From assembly GCA_021785935.1 (NCBI GenBank), contig JAJYOG010000002.1, forward strand, positions 1-64,000: a DNA stretch of 64,000 bases, read 5' to 3'. Made by a program: the position numbers and the translations under genes. Each line of letters opens with the position of its first letter. The stretch's first letter is position 1. Positions 27,491 to 36,146 of the stretch are shown here, in pieces. The notes below the pieces were generated by a model. It searched no databases. It saw nothing but the letters and a program-made list of their open reading frames with translations, and had not been told where the DNA came from. The DNA is from Actinomycetes bacterium (GTDB taxonomy: Bacteria > Actinomycetota > Thermoleophilia > BMS3ABIN01).

Positions 27491-28915
27491 CTAGGCGTTC
27501 ATCCAGGTTGGTTTCTTGTGCTTGAGGGTGGCGCGGCTGATGAGCTTGCGCGAACCATGCCAGGCCTTGAAGGCCACGGGGTGTTTCTCGAGAAAGTACA
27601 TGATCGGCCACAAACTCCGGCTGCGCGTTCCGAATGCCAGCATCAATTCGCGCAGACGCACCAGGTAGTCACTGGGAAGACCCGGCTGGTTGAGCACCGA
27701 TCCCTTCCAGATTTCCGTCAGCCTCTCGTGATCCTTGCTGATCAGGCCTTCCTTCAGGCAAAAATCGTAAAACGGGGTCCCCTCGAAGGGATAGAAGATC
27801 GTGATCTGGTAAATATCGGGATGCAGAAGGTTGATCAGCTCGAGCGTATCCTGGATAAGGGCGCGTGTTTCCTTGGGCAGCCCGATCATGACAAAGGCAA
27901 AGGTCTTGATGTCATATTTTTTTGCCAGGGCCACGGCGTTGATAACCTCTTCCTGCTTGGTTTTCCGGTTCAACATCTCGCGGCGATACTGCTCGTTGCC
28001 TGATTCCAGCCCGAAGGAGACCGCCCGGGCGCCGGCTCCGGCCAGGAGCCGCATCATCTCATCGCTGGCCGTCTCGGGGCGCGTGCTGAACGAGAACGGC
28101 AGATGGATGTCCTGATACATCTCGCAAAACTCGCGCAGGCGCTTGCGGTTAAGGATGAAGGTCTCATCCACGAAGCGGACGTAATCAATCTGCTTGTCCC
28201 GCCTGAATTTCTCCACCTCGGCGATGATGCGCTTGGCTGATTTTTCGCGATGGTATTTGCCCTTGCCCTTGTATATCTGCTGCATGACCGGGGTCAGGCA
28301 ATACGGGCAGCAGTAGGGGCATCCGCGCGAAGTCTCGAGATCGCCGAAGATCTCTGCTTCGGGACTGAAAACTTTCTGGTAATGATTACGGAAGTGGCGG
28401 TCGTCCCAGATATCCCAGGTCGGCATTGCCAGAATATCCATGTCCTGCACCAGGTCCCGCACATCGTTTCTGTAGATCTCTCCATCCTGTTTCACCCACA
28501 GGTTAGGCATATCGCGAAGATCGGCACCGCTCTCAATGCGATCGATGAGATCGATGAGCGAGGCTTCACCCTCGCCGCGCACGAGCATGTCTACCCGCTC
28601 GTCGGCGATAACTTCTTCGGGGGCGATGGTTGGATGCGGACCGCCGACGACGACAGGCACGCCGGGGTCAGCCATTCGCAGGATAGCTTGCGCGGTCTCC
28701 CATTCGGTGCTGCGGCAGGAGACTCCGATCATGTCGGGTTGGTACTCCTCCAGGGCCTGGCGATAGGCGGGCGCGACCTCATGGTCTTCAAGGAAAGTAA
28801 TGTCCATCAACCGGCAATCATGGCCTTCCCTTTCGAGGGTTCCGGCCAGGGAGCTGAGACCCACCTGCGGAGAGCGGGCGCGCGCGACATTGGGATAGAT
28901 AAATAATATCTTCAT
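27491..28915 (-). CDS. Radical SAM protein with N-terminal cobalamin-binding-type domain
   Basis: MKILFIYPNVARARSPQVGLSSLAGTLEREGHDC; VVVGGPHPTIAPEEV; SRGCPYCCPYCLTPVMQQIYKGKGKYHREKS. Confidence 0.93.
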   Translation of the reverse strand: MKILFIYPNVARARSPQVGLSSLAGTLEREGHDCRLMDITFLEDHEVAPAYRQALEEYQPDMIGVSCRSTEWETAQAILRMADPGVPVVVGGPHPTIAPEEVIADERVDMLVRGEGEASLIDLIDRIESGADLRDMPNLWVKQDGEIYRNDVRDLVQDMDILAMPTWDIWDDRHFRNHYQKVFSPEAEIFGDLETSRGCPYCCPYCLTPVMQQIYKGKGKYHREKSAKRIIAEVEKFRRDKQIDYVRFVDETFILNRKRLREFCEMYQDIHLPFSFSTRPETASDEMMRLLAGAGARAVSFGLESGNEQYRREMLNRKTKQEEVINAVALAKKYDIKTFAFVMIGLPKETRALIQDTLELINLLHPDIYQITIFYPFEGTPFYDFCLKEGLISKDHERLTEIWKGSVLNQPGLPSDYLVRLRELMLAFGTRSRSLWPIMYFLEKHPVAFKAWHGSRKLISRATLKHKKPTWMNA

Positions 28916-28942
28916 GATTCATTCACCTTTTTAAACTTCAAA

Positions 28943-28951
28943 AGTATATCA
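28943..28951 (-). promoter_or_regulatory. Candidate extended -10 (TGATATACT) upstream of the radical SAM gene
   Basis: Between the asnB-like stop (28972) and radical SAM ATG (28915), followed by an AAGGTGA Shine-Dalgarno. Confidence 0.5.
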
Positions 28952-28971
28952 GGGATAAAAGCGCTCGGGCG

Positions 28972-30858
28972 TTACCCATCAATGAAGCTGCGGTTCCAGA
29001 GCTCGAAAATGAGAAGCATCCAAACCTGCCATACACCCTTGCCCGTTTTTTCGTGCCGGTCTACCACTGTCTTCAGATAAGCCTCGTCGAACAAGCCCCG
29101 GCTTCTGGCCTGATCGGAAAATATTATGTCGCGCGCGGTTTCGCGCAGATGCCCCTGCAACCAGGGAGAAGCAGGCGCCGCGAAGCCTGATTTATCACGA
29201 TAAATCGTATCGTGCCTGAGAATCCCCTCACCCATCTTCTTGAGGATGTACTTGGACTCTGTTCCCTGCAGCACTGCATCATCGGACAGGCTGGCGGCAA
29301 ACTCAACAAAATGATGATCGAGATAAGGTGTCCGCGCCTCGACGGCAAACGCCGAGCAGGTTCGATCAAGAATGCGCAGCATATTCGGCATCATGTTCTT
29401 CATGTCCAGATACTGCATGCGATCGATGATCGTACTCGCGGGAGCTGTGGCGAAACCGGTGAGATACCGTTGGTCCGTCGAGTAGCCGCCCAGATCCGCC
29501 TTCAGCTTCCCCGAGAAGAGCTTTGCCTTTTCGGAGGGTTTGAAGGTCGAAACGATACGCAGTGACTTTTCACCCGAAGGCTGCATGATGCTGCCAAGCA
29601 ACCCCTTGATCGTATTCCTGCCAAAGAATCCCATCGTGGCTGAAGCCTGCTTCCAGGCGCCGGCTGGATTTAAGTGTTTAAGTGAACCGGCGAATTTCTC
29701 GCGGATGTCCGCCAGAATGTAGCGGTTATAACCCGCCAGCAGCTCGTTACTACCCTGCCCTCCGAGGACCACTTTGACAAAGCGGGCCGTGAATTCGTTG
29801 AGGATGAAATATGAATGCAGGCCGGGGCTTACCGTAGGTTCGTCCACGTGCCAGATGGCCTTTAACATTGTATCCATGAAGGTTTCAACAGTCGGAAAGA
29901 CCTCGATGGTCTCCTGCCTGACGTTGGCGTTCACGGCCGACTCATTGGCAAAGTCACGCTCGTCGTAGGTTTTTTCCCGGAAGCCTGCGGTAAGGGCGAT
30001 GATATTTTCGCGGTCGGTTCTGGCGGCGAGTGATGTCAGAAAACTGGAGTCGATACCGCCGCTCAAATGGATTCCCAGAGGCGTAACTCCCTCGGATTCA
30101 AGCGCCACGGCCTCCTCCAGAATCGCCAGGCCCCGCTGCTTGAGTTCGTCTTCGTCCCAGGGATGATTAGGCTCGAAATACATGTCCCAGTAGTGTTCGA
30201 TCCGGCCTTTGCCGCCCTCGACGCTGCCGTCCAGCACATACATCGAGCCGGGAGGTACAGCCATGATGTCCTCGAACATCGTCTCGCTGTCAAAGATGTA
30301 GGAAATGCCGAAGAAGTCCGCCATCCCCCTGCTGTTGACCTGCCTTTTAGTCCTGGGATCGGCGAGAATACCCTTGATCTCCGAAGCAAACAACAGGCCG
30401 GAAGCGCCGTGAGAATAATAGAGCGGCTTGATGCCGATCCGGTCACGAGCCAATATCAGGCGCCGGTTGCGGGCATCCCAGAGAGCCAGGCCGTACATAC
30501 CGTTGACACGGTCGAGGAATTTCTCTCCCTCGTCCTCGTATAGATGAAGCAGCACCTCGCAGTCGCTCGAAGTCGAAAACCGGTGCCCTCTCGATTCCAG
30601 CAGCAAGCGCAGCTCGGCGTGATTGAAGACGCGGCCGTCACAGACCAGGGTCAGGTTTCCATCTTCATTTTTTAGCGGTTGGGGAACAGAGACCGTCGAA
30701 GGGATCTTTAAAAAACAGTGGCTTAACCCTACATTGCCGTCCGTGAAGCTGGAGCGGTCATCGGGTCCGCGGTGAGCTATCGCCGCCAACAGAGGGGTCA
30801 GCTCTTCTTCAGTTACAACGGAGGTTGGTGATTTGAGGATACCGGCTATGCCACTCAT
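28972..30858 (-). CDS. Asparagine-synthase-like protein with degenerate glutaminase domain (MSGIAG; Cys2 to Ser)
   Basis: AsnB architecture (HRGPDD, DRIGIKPLYY, LSGGIDSSFLTSLAA) but Ser2 replaces Cys2, CDGRVFN replaces the YNGEIYN motif and GSNELLAGY replaces GSDELFGGY. Confidence 0.9.
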   Translation of the reverse strand: MSGIAGILKSPTSVVTEEELTPLLAAIAHRGPDDRSSFTDGNVGLSHCFLKIPSTVSVPQPLKNEDGNLTLVCDGRVFNHAELRLLLESRGHRFSTSSDCEVLLHLYEDEGEKFLDRVNGMYGLALWDARNRRLILARDRIGIKPLYYSHGASGLLFASEIKGILADPRTKRQVNSRGMADFFGISYIFDSETMFEDIMAVPPGSMYVLDGSVEGGKGRIEHYWDMYFEPNHPWDEDELKQRGLAILEEAVALESEGVTPLGIHLSGGIDSSFLTSLAARTDRENIIALTAGFREKTYDERDFANESAVNANVRQETIEVFPTVETFMDTMLKAIWHVDEPTVSPGLHSYFILNEFTARFVKVVLGGQGSNELLAGYNRYILADIREKFAGSLKHLNPAGAWKQASATMGFFGRNTIKGLLGSIMQPSGEKSLRIVSTFKPSEKAKLFSGKLKADLGGYSTDQRYLTGFATAPASTIIDRMQYLDMKNMMPNMLRILDRTCSAFAVEARTPYLDHHFVEFAASLSDDAVLQGTESKYILKKMGEGILRHDTIYRDKSGFAAPASPWLQGHLRETARDIIFSDQARSRGLFDEAYLKTVVDRHEKTGKGVWQVWMLLIFELWNRSFIDG

Positions 30859-30873
30859 AGGCCGGCTGAAAAA

Positions 30874-30890
30874 TCATCTGAGGCAGATGA
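30874..30890 (-). other. Hairpin (7-bp perfect stem, 3-nt loop, then UUUUU) just upstream of the degenerate asnB-like gene
   Basis: Minus strand TCATCTG-CCT-CAGATGA-TTTTT, ~15 nt before ATG. Confidence 0.5.
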
Positions 30891-30999
30891 TGGTAAGTTG
30901 GTTTCTCTGATCGTCATCTCGGTGATTAGCACCCCTGTAAACAGCATGGTTGCAGCGTGTTAACGCATATCGCCAAAAAATAATTGTACACTAAAACGC

Positions 31000-32895
31000 T
31001 CAGGCGGAATAATCCGGGCCCTCACCGTCTATGAAAATGCGGCACCACATTTCAAAGGTGACAAGCGACCAGACTCTCCAGATGTCCTTCCTCTTTTCAA
31101 GAGCATTGGTGATTAGCCCGTCGACGGCGCCGCGATTGAAATATCCTCTTCCGGCCGCGGGCCCATCCAGGAGAAAAGTACGGACCTCACCGCCGAGCGC
31201 ACCCGTAAACCAGCTGTCGATCGGGGCCGAAAAGCCCTGTTTGCGCCGGTCGATAATGCTATCCGGCACCTTGCCGCGGGCGACAGATTTTAGTATCAGC
31301 TTGGGGTCGTCACCGCTGACCTTTTCCCGTGAAGAGATGGAAGCGGTCAGCTCGACGAGGCGATGATCGAGGAACGGAACCCTCGATTCGATCGAGTGCG
31401 CCATGCTCATGCGGTCTTCGGTGCGCAGAATGCTCGGCAGCATGTTGTGAAAATCGTTAAACAGCATCCGGTCGATCAGGTCCTTCGAATCGCATTCATC
31501 AAGCGAACGGAAAAATGAAATCATGGGATCGTAACCCGATACCTCGCGCTTGAACTCTTCACTAAACAATCCCGGCAGGCGCCGGGGATGAAAACCGCTG
31601 ACGATTTCGTAAATGCGGCGGCTGTCAGAAGCGTTGAAGCGCCTGAGCTCATTCTTGAGACCGCCCGAGCCATAACGCTTCTTGTACTCCATGAGGCCGT
31701 TGGCCAGATGCAAAAGTCTGCCGCGCCGCAGGGACCCGGCCAGATTGCGTTCCAAAAGTCCCATGCGGTAGCGGGGATAACCACCAAAAAGTTCGTCGCT
31801 GCCCTGTCCTCCCAGCACGACCTTGACTGAAGTGGCTACAAGACCGCACAGGAAGTAATAGGGATACACCCCCGGGCTCAGCGTCGGCTCGTCCATGTGC
31901 CAGATGATCCGGCGCAGGTTGGTCAGAAAATCACTGGGCCCAACCTCGATCTCATGATGGTTTGAACCAATGCTTGCCGCCATTTCCCTGGCGTAGGTAC
32001 GTTCGTCCACCGCCTCCTCCCCGACAAAACCCGCGGAGAAAGTATTGAGGCCGGAAATATACTCATCAGCGATCGACGATACCAGGCTGGAATCGAGGCC
32101 TCCGCTCAGATACGTGCCCACGGGCACATCACTGACCAGGTGGCTCTTGATCGCATCGGTCAGGAGGTCGCTGACGGCATCCGTAAGCTCGATGCCTGCC
32201 AACCGGGTCTTAACCTCGTAGGACGGCCTCCAGTAACGCGTTGCCTGCGGCTTGCCGCTCCCCTCCCAGACCAGCGTATGCGCGGGCAGCAGTTCGCTGA
32301 CGCCACTGAAAGCGGTCCGGCCTTCCTGGATCACGCTAAGGGCAAAGAAGTCGAGAATGGATTGCGGATCCGGGCTTGAAAGCCGCGGCGCCGTCTGCAC
32401 CAGAGCCTTGGCTTCAGAGGCGAAGCGCAGAGCGCCGTCGGCAAAGCTGTAATACAAGGGCTTGATGCCGATGCGGTCCCGGGCGAGCAGCAACCGCTTT
32501 TTATTTTCATCATAGAGAGCGAAGGCAAACATGCCATTGAGCTTCTCGACGCAGGCAGAGCCTTCTTCCTCATACAGATGGATAATGACTTCGGTGTCGC
32601 AGTGGGTCTGAAAGACATGCCCCGCCGCCAGCAGCCGCTCCCTTAATTCCCGAAAATTATAGATCTCGCCGTTGTAGGCAAGCCAGATGGAGCCATCCTC
32701 GTTCGACATCGGCTGATGCCCGTGCGCCAGGTCGATGATGGACAGGCGCCGGTGGACAAACACATAATTTTCAGCCTGGCGGATGCCTTCATCATCCGGA
32801 CCCCGGTGACGGATGATCTTCGCCATTTTCTGAGCCCGGGCAATATCGGTTTCATTGATCCCCCCCGCTCTCACGACGCCGGCGATGCCGCACAT
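31000..32895 (-). CDS. asnB: Asparagine synthase (glutamine-hydrolyzing) family protein with intact Cys2
   Basis: MCGIAGVVRAGG, RHRGPDDEG, YNGEIYNFREL, LSGGLDSSLVSSIA, GGQGSDELFGGYPRY. Confidence 0.94.
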   Translation of the reverse strand: MCGIAGVVRAGGINETDIARAQKMAKIIRHRGPDDEGIRQAENYVFVHRRLSIIDLAHGHQPMSNEDGSIWLAYNGEIYNFRELRERLLAAGHVFQTHCDTEVIIHLYEEEGSACVEKLNGMFAFALYDENKKRLLLARDRIGIKPLYYSFADGALRFASEAKALVQTAPRLSSPDPQSILDFFALSVIQEGRTAFSGVSELLPAHTLVWEGSGKPQATRYWRPSYEVKTRLAGIELTDAVSDLLTDAIKSHLVSDVPVGTYLSGGLDSSLVSSIADEYISGLNTFSAGFVGEEAVDERTYAREMAASIGSNHHEIEVGPSDFLTNLRRIIWHMDEPTLSPGVYPYYFLCGLVATSVKVVLGGQGSDELFGGYPRYRMGLLERNLAGSLRRGRLLHLANGLMEYKKRYGSGGLKNELRRFNASDSRRIYEIVSGFHPRRLPGLFSEEFKREVSGYDPMISFFRSLDECDSKDLIDRMLFNDFHNMLPSILRTEDRMSMAHSIESRVPFLDHRLVELTASISSREKVSGDDPKLILKSVARGKVPDSIIDRRKQGFSAPIDSWFTGALGGEVRTFLLDGPAAGRGYFNRGAVDGLITNALEKRKDIWRVWSLVTFEMWCRIFIDGEGPDYSA

Positions 32896-34358
32896 CAGGC
32901 AACCCTCCCATGCTGGTCTCGATGTTTATGCTCCAAAGCTCTGAGCACGAGCACCGTAGCGCCGTAGACGGCCAGACCGGCCACCAATGAAAAGGCGATT
33001 CCAGCGGATGAAACAACCAGAGCGGCTCCCGTCATGAGGATGCCTCCGATCACGGGCATCGAGAAAGTTCTATAAAGCCGGTGTTGAGCGGCAAAAACAT
33101 ACTTTGACAGCAGGATATAGGTTAGAGCCGACCATAGAGCTGTGGTAACGACCATGGCAACGGCGGCGCCGCGGGGACCATATCTCGGTATCAAGGCCAA
33201 ATCCATGGCGACGATCATCACCGCCGCAAAAGCCGACGTATGAGCCCCTTTTTTCTCCTTGTCGCGAACCGTCAGGGAATTGAAGCTCATGCTCACCAGC
33301 ATCAGGGTTGGAATGGCCCACATTAGAATCCGCAGCGTAACCACCGACTCGGAATAGACGTTCGGCATCAACGTGTCGATGATCGGTCCCGCCAACATGG
33401 TCATGATGAAAGCAACGGCGACCCCGGTGACGCCCGCGAGACGGTACCAGTACCAGCTGGCATACTCGGCCTCAGCCGGATTATCCCGGTAACGGGCGGT
33501 TAATACCGGCAGCAAAGCTCTTGACAGCACAATGGGAACCCAGACGAAAAATGAAAAGAACGAGTAGGCGGCGCTATAGATACCCACATCGGCATCGCCT
33601 CTGATTATCTCCATGATGATTGTGTCAGCGCGGTAATATACCAGTGTTGCCAGAGCGGTCGCCGCAAATGGCAGGGTCCCCCGCCCCACTTTTTTAGTGT
33701 CGTCCCAGGTGAATTTAAATGAGAAGCGGGTGACTTTCGTGATCACATAGCTCATCCTGACCAGACTTTCGATCGCCATGCTGGCCAGGTATGCCCACAT
33801 GACCGCCACGACCGAATATCCAAGGCCTAAAACCGTAAAGCCTGCGACCAGGTATACCAGCCGCCCCAGAATGGCGAATAGCGCCGAGGCGGCAAAATTT
33901 TTTGCGGCGGTGAATATCGTCTCGGTGGTGTAGACAAAAGCCGAGAGGAGGACAGCGCCGAGTCCCAATAACAACACCTGCATTTTCGGTGAGTCCGGAC
34001 GGGCGATCAGAACCACGATCAGCCCCCCGCCCGCCAGCACCACGGAAGTAAAAACCTGCAGGGAAAGAAGAATGCCGACAAACCGGGCCTGGTCTTTTTC
34101 TTCCCGGACCAGAAATCGGGTGCCGTATCTTGAAAGACCAAAATCACCCAGCGAGGAGACCATTTCCACCGTCGCCAGCACAAACGAAAAGACACCAAAA
34201 AGCGACGGGCCGAGCGTTGCGGCCACGTATAGCAGAAAGGGAACCGAGACCACGCGGACGAAGAGCTTCGCCAGCATCAGGTACCCGGAATTCTTAAGAA
34301 CTTCTATGCGACTTAACAAGGCAAGATTCAGCGTAACCTGTTTAGGAACGCGTAGCAA
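32895..34358 (-). CDS. Wzx-like flippase
   Basis: LAKLFVRVVSVPFLLYVAATLGPSLFGVFSFVLATVEMVSSLGDFGLSRYGTRFLVRE; polytopic; TTG start assumed. Confidence 0.9.
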   Translation of the reverse strand: MLRVPKQVTLNLALLSRIEVLKNSGYLMLAKLFVRVVSVPFLLYVAATLGPSLFGVFSFVLATVEMVSSLGDFGLSRYGTRFLVREEKDQARFVGILLSLQVFTSVVLAGGGLIVVLIARPDSPKMQVLLLGLGAVLLSAFVYTTETIFTAAKNFAASALFAILGRLVYLVAGFTVLGLGYSVVAVMWAYLASMAIESLVRMSYVITKVTRFSFKFTWDDTKKVGRGTLPFAATALATLVYYRADTIIMEIIRGDADVGIYSAAYSFFSFFVWVPIVLSRALLPVLTARYRDNPAEAEYASWYWYRLAGVTGVAVAFIMTMLAGPIIDTLMPNVYSESVVTLRILMWAIPTLMLVSMSFNSLTVRDKEKKGAHTSAFAAVMIVAMDLALIPRYGPRGAAVAMVVTTALWSALTYILLSKYVFAAQHRLYRTFSMPVIGGILMTGAALVVSSAGIAFSLVAGLAVYGATVLVLRALEHKHRDQHGRVA

Positions 34359-34414
34359 CTGGGAACATGGTTATGACAAGGTAATAAGCCCCTTATTCCA
34401 CAAAGGTGAGTGGC

Positions 34415-34612
34415 ATGGATTACAAGGAACTGGAAGATTCGCTGAGGGCTGAGGCCGCCATCGTGGCCGGCGAAAAACGCACCTGGAGAGCCGATGAAGT
34501 CTCCCTCCGCATCACTCAGATAGCGGAACAGCTGGCCAGGATCCGCCGGGAGCATGCGGGCGGCATCGATGCGTCAATGGGAAAAAGGTCGGGCTGGAAG
34601 GTTGAGATCTAG
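34415..34612 (+). CDS. Small uncharacterised protein (~65 aa, predicted helical)
   Basis: MDYKELEDSLRAEAAIVAGEKRTWRADEVSLRITQIAEQLARIRREHAGGIDASMGKRSGWKVEI; GC-rich third codon positions; AAAGGTGAG upstream; occupies an otherwise empty gap. Confidence 0.65.
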   Translation: MDYKELEDSLRAEAAIVAGEKRTWRADEVSLRITQIAEQLARIRREHAGGIDASMGKRSGWKVEI

Positions 34613-34623
34613 GGATCGCTGGC

Positions 34624-36111
34624 TCAGCCTTCTGATATTGCCCCGCGCACACCTCGAAGAAGCCACCAGTCCAGAGGCAGGCCCCAATAGTGGTGGCGGC
34701 ACCTGGTCGCGCTGATGCCGCTGGCTGTCTTCACGTAGATGCGGCGTAGCAAGCTGCGCGCGGCCCGGCGATGGACCCATTCCGATGGGTATCCGTAGAC
34801 CAGATAGAATTCGCGCTGCTTCTGGCGATTCTGAAAACTCTTGCTCATCCAGGGGAGCCGGCCTAAAACTGTGCTGAACTTTGCCCACTGCTCGAGCGAC
34901 GCCGGTCCTTGCAGCCCCAGCTCCTCAGCCTTTTGATAGAGGGCGTTCCCCGGCGTCGGCGCATAGAAATGAAGCTGCGAATTATACTCGCCGACGATCT
35001 TGGATACCTGCTCCATCACATCCCAGGTTTCCTCGATCTCCGGCTCTGTTTCGCCCGGAAAGCCAATGATGAAGCTGTAAGAAATCTTGATGCCGTGCTT
35101 GCTCGCCTGACGCGCCGCCTCGAGGATATCCTCGGGCTCGATATCCTTTTGCATCGTAGCCAGCTGCGATTTCGAGCCGCTCTCGGCGCCAACCAGAAAA
35201 GCCCAAAGGCCACTCTTCTTGAGAATGTCAAAAGTGTCATCCGCAAATTTTCCCAGTTGGGGAGCCCGCGCATTGGCGGCCCAGCCGAACTTCATGCCCC
35301 TGTCGATCATGCCCTGTGATATCTCCCGGGCACGCTGCTCCTTGACGAAGTAAGTAGAATCGAAATACATGACCCCGTTAGCCCCCATGAAATCCTTCAG
35401 CCACTCGAGGTCGGATAGCACCCGGTCCGGCGTGTAGGCTTTCCAGGCGCGGTCGTAAACGAGAGGCTCGGCGCAGAACTGGCACCGGGCCGGGCAGCCC
35501 TGGCTGGAAACATAATTAATGGCCCGCGTGCCCACATGCATGTTGTTCAGATATTGTTTGGGATTATCCAGCTTCTCGTATGGCAACCGTGGAAAATTGT
35601 TGATGTCCGCGACGGGACGTGATGGGTTCGTAACCGTCTCACCGTCACGGGTGAAGGTGATGCCGTCGATCCCCGCAAAATCCTCTCCCTGGCTCAAACT
35701 ATCGGCAAGCGCCAGCAAGGTCACTTCGCCCTGGCCGCGCACGACAGCGTCAACATATTGATTCTGGCTGGTCTGCTCCGGCAAAATCGAAGGGTGATAC
35801 CCGCCCCAGACGACCGGCAGCTTCAGGCCGGCCGTGCGCACCGCCTTGGCGGCTTCAAGAGCGTAGTGGATCTGCGGCCCGGTCATGCAGCTGATCCCCA
35901 GCAAAATCGCGTCCCGGCTCTCATCGACAACACGTTGCCGCCAGTGCGGGTCTACGTTGGCGTCTATCAGTTTTACGTCATAACCCGCAGCGAACAGCGG
36001 CGCCGATGCCGCCAGGATCGGCAGGGGAGCCCAGGTCCAGGGATGATAGATCTTCTGAAAATGGTTCCTCGGATAAAGCAGTACTATTTTATTGCTTTTT
36101 GGCATCGTCAT
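34624..36111 (-). CDS. Radical SAM protein with N-terminal cobalamin-binding-type domain
   Basis: VVWGGYHPSILPEQTSQNQYVDAVVRGQGE; SSQGCPARCQFCAEPLVYDRAW; paralogous to 24133..25581. Confidence 0.93.
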   Translation of the reverse strand: MTMPKSNKIVLLYPRNHFQKIYHPWTWAPLPILAASAPLFAAGYDVKLIDANVDPHWRQRVVDESRDAILLGISCMTGPQIHYALEAAKAVRTAGLKLPVVWGGYHPSILPEQTSQNQYVDAVVRGQGEVTLLALADSLSQGEDFAGIDGITFTRDGETVTNPSRPVADINNFPRLPYEKLDNPKQYLNNMHVGTRAINYVSSQGCPARCQFCAEPLVYDRAWKAYTPDRVLSDLEWLKDFMGANGVMYFDSTYFVKEQRAREISQGMIDRGMKFGWAANARAPQLGKFADDTFDILKKSGLWAFLVGAESGSKSQLATMQKDIEPEDILEAARQASKHGIKISYSFIIGFPGETEPEIEETWDVMEQVSKIVGEYNSQLHFYAPTPGNALYQKAEELGLQGPASLEQWAKFSTVLGRLPWMSKSFQNRQKQREFYLVYGYPSEWVHRRAARSLLRRIYVKTASGISATRCRHHYWGLPLDWWLLRGVRGAISEG

Positions 36112-36146
36112 AGTTTACCGGAGTTTCAAGGAGTTCGCTTCCCGCA

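Noticed and set aside
30859-30999. Possible riboswitch upstream of the degenerate asnB-like gene
   Set aside because: Checked by eye against SAM, cobalamin, c-di-GMP, THF and ZTP consensus cores and found no convincing match; only the hairpin is reported.
36103-36117. TAAACT 6 nt before the second ATG of the radical SAM gene at 36111 as another leaderless promoter
   Set aside because: No -35 or TG extension could be placed, so evidence is too weak compared with the reported cases.
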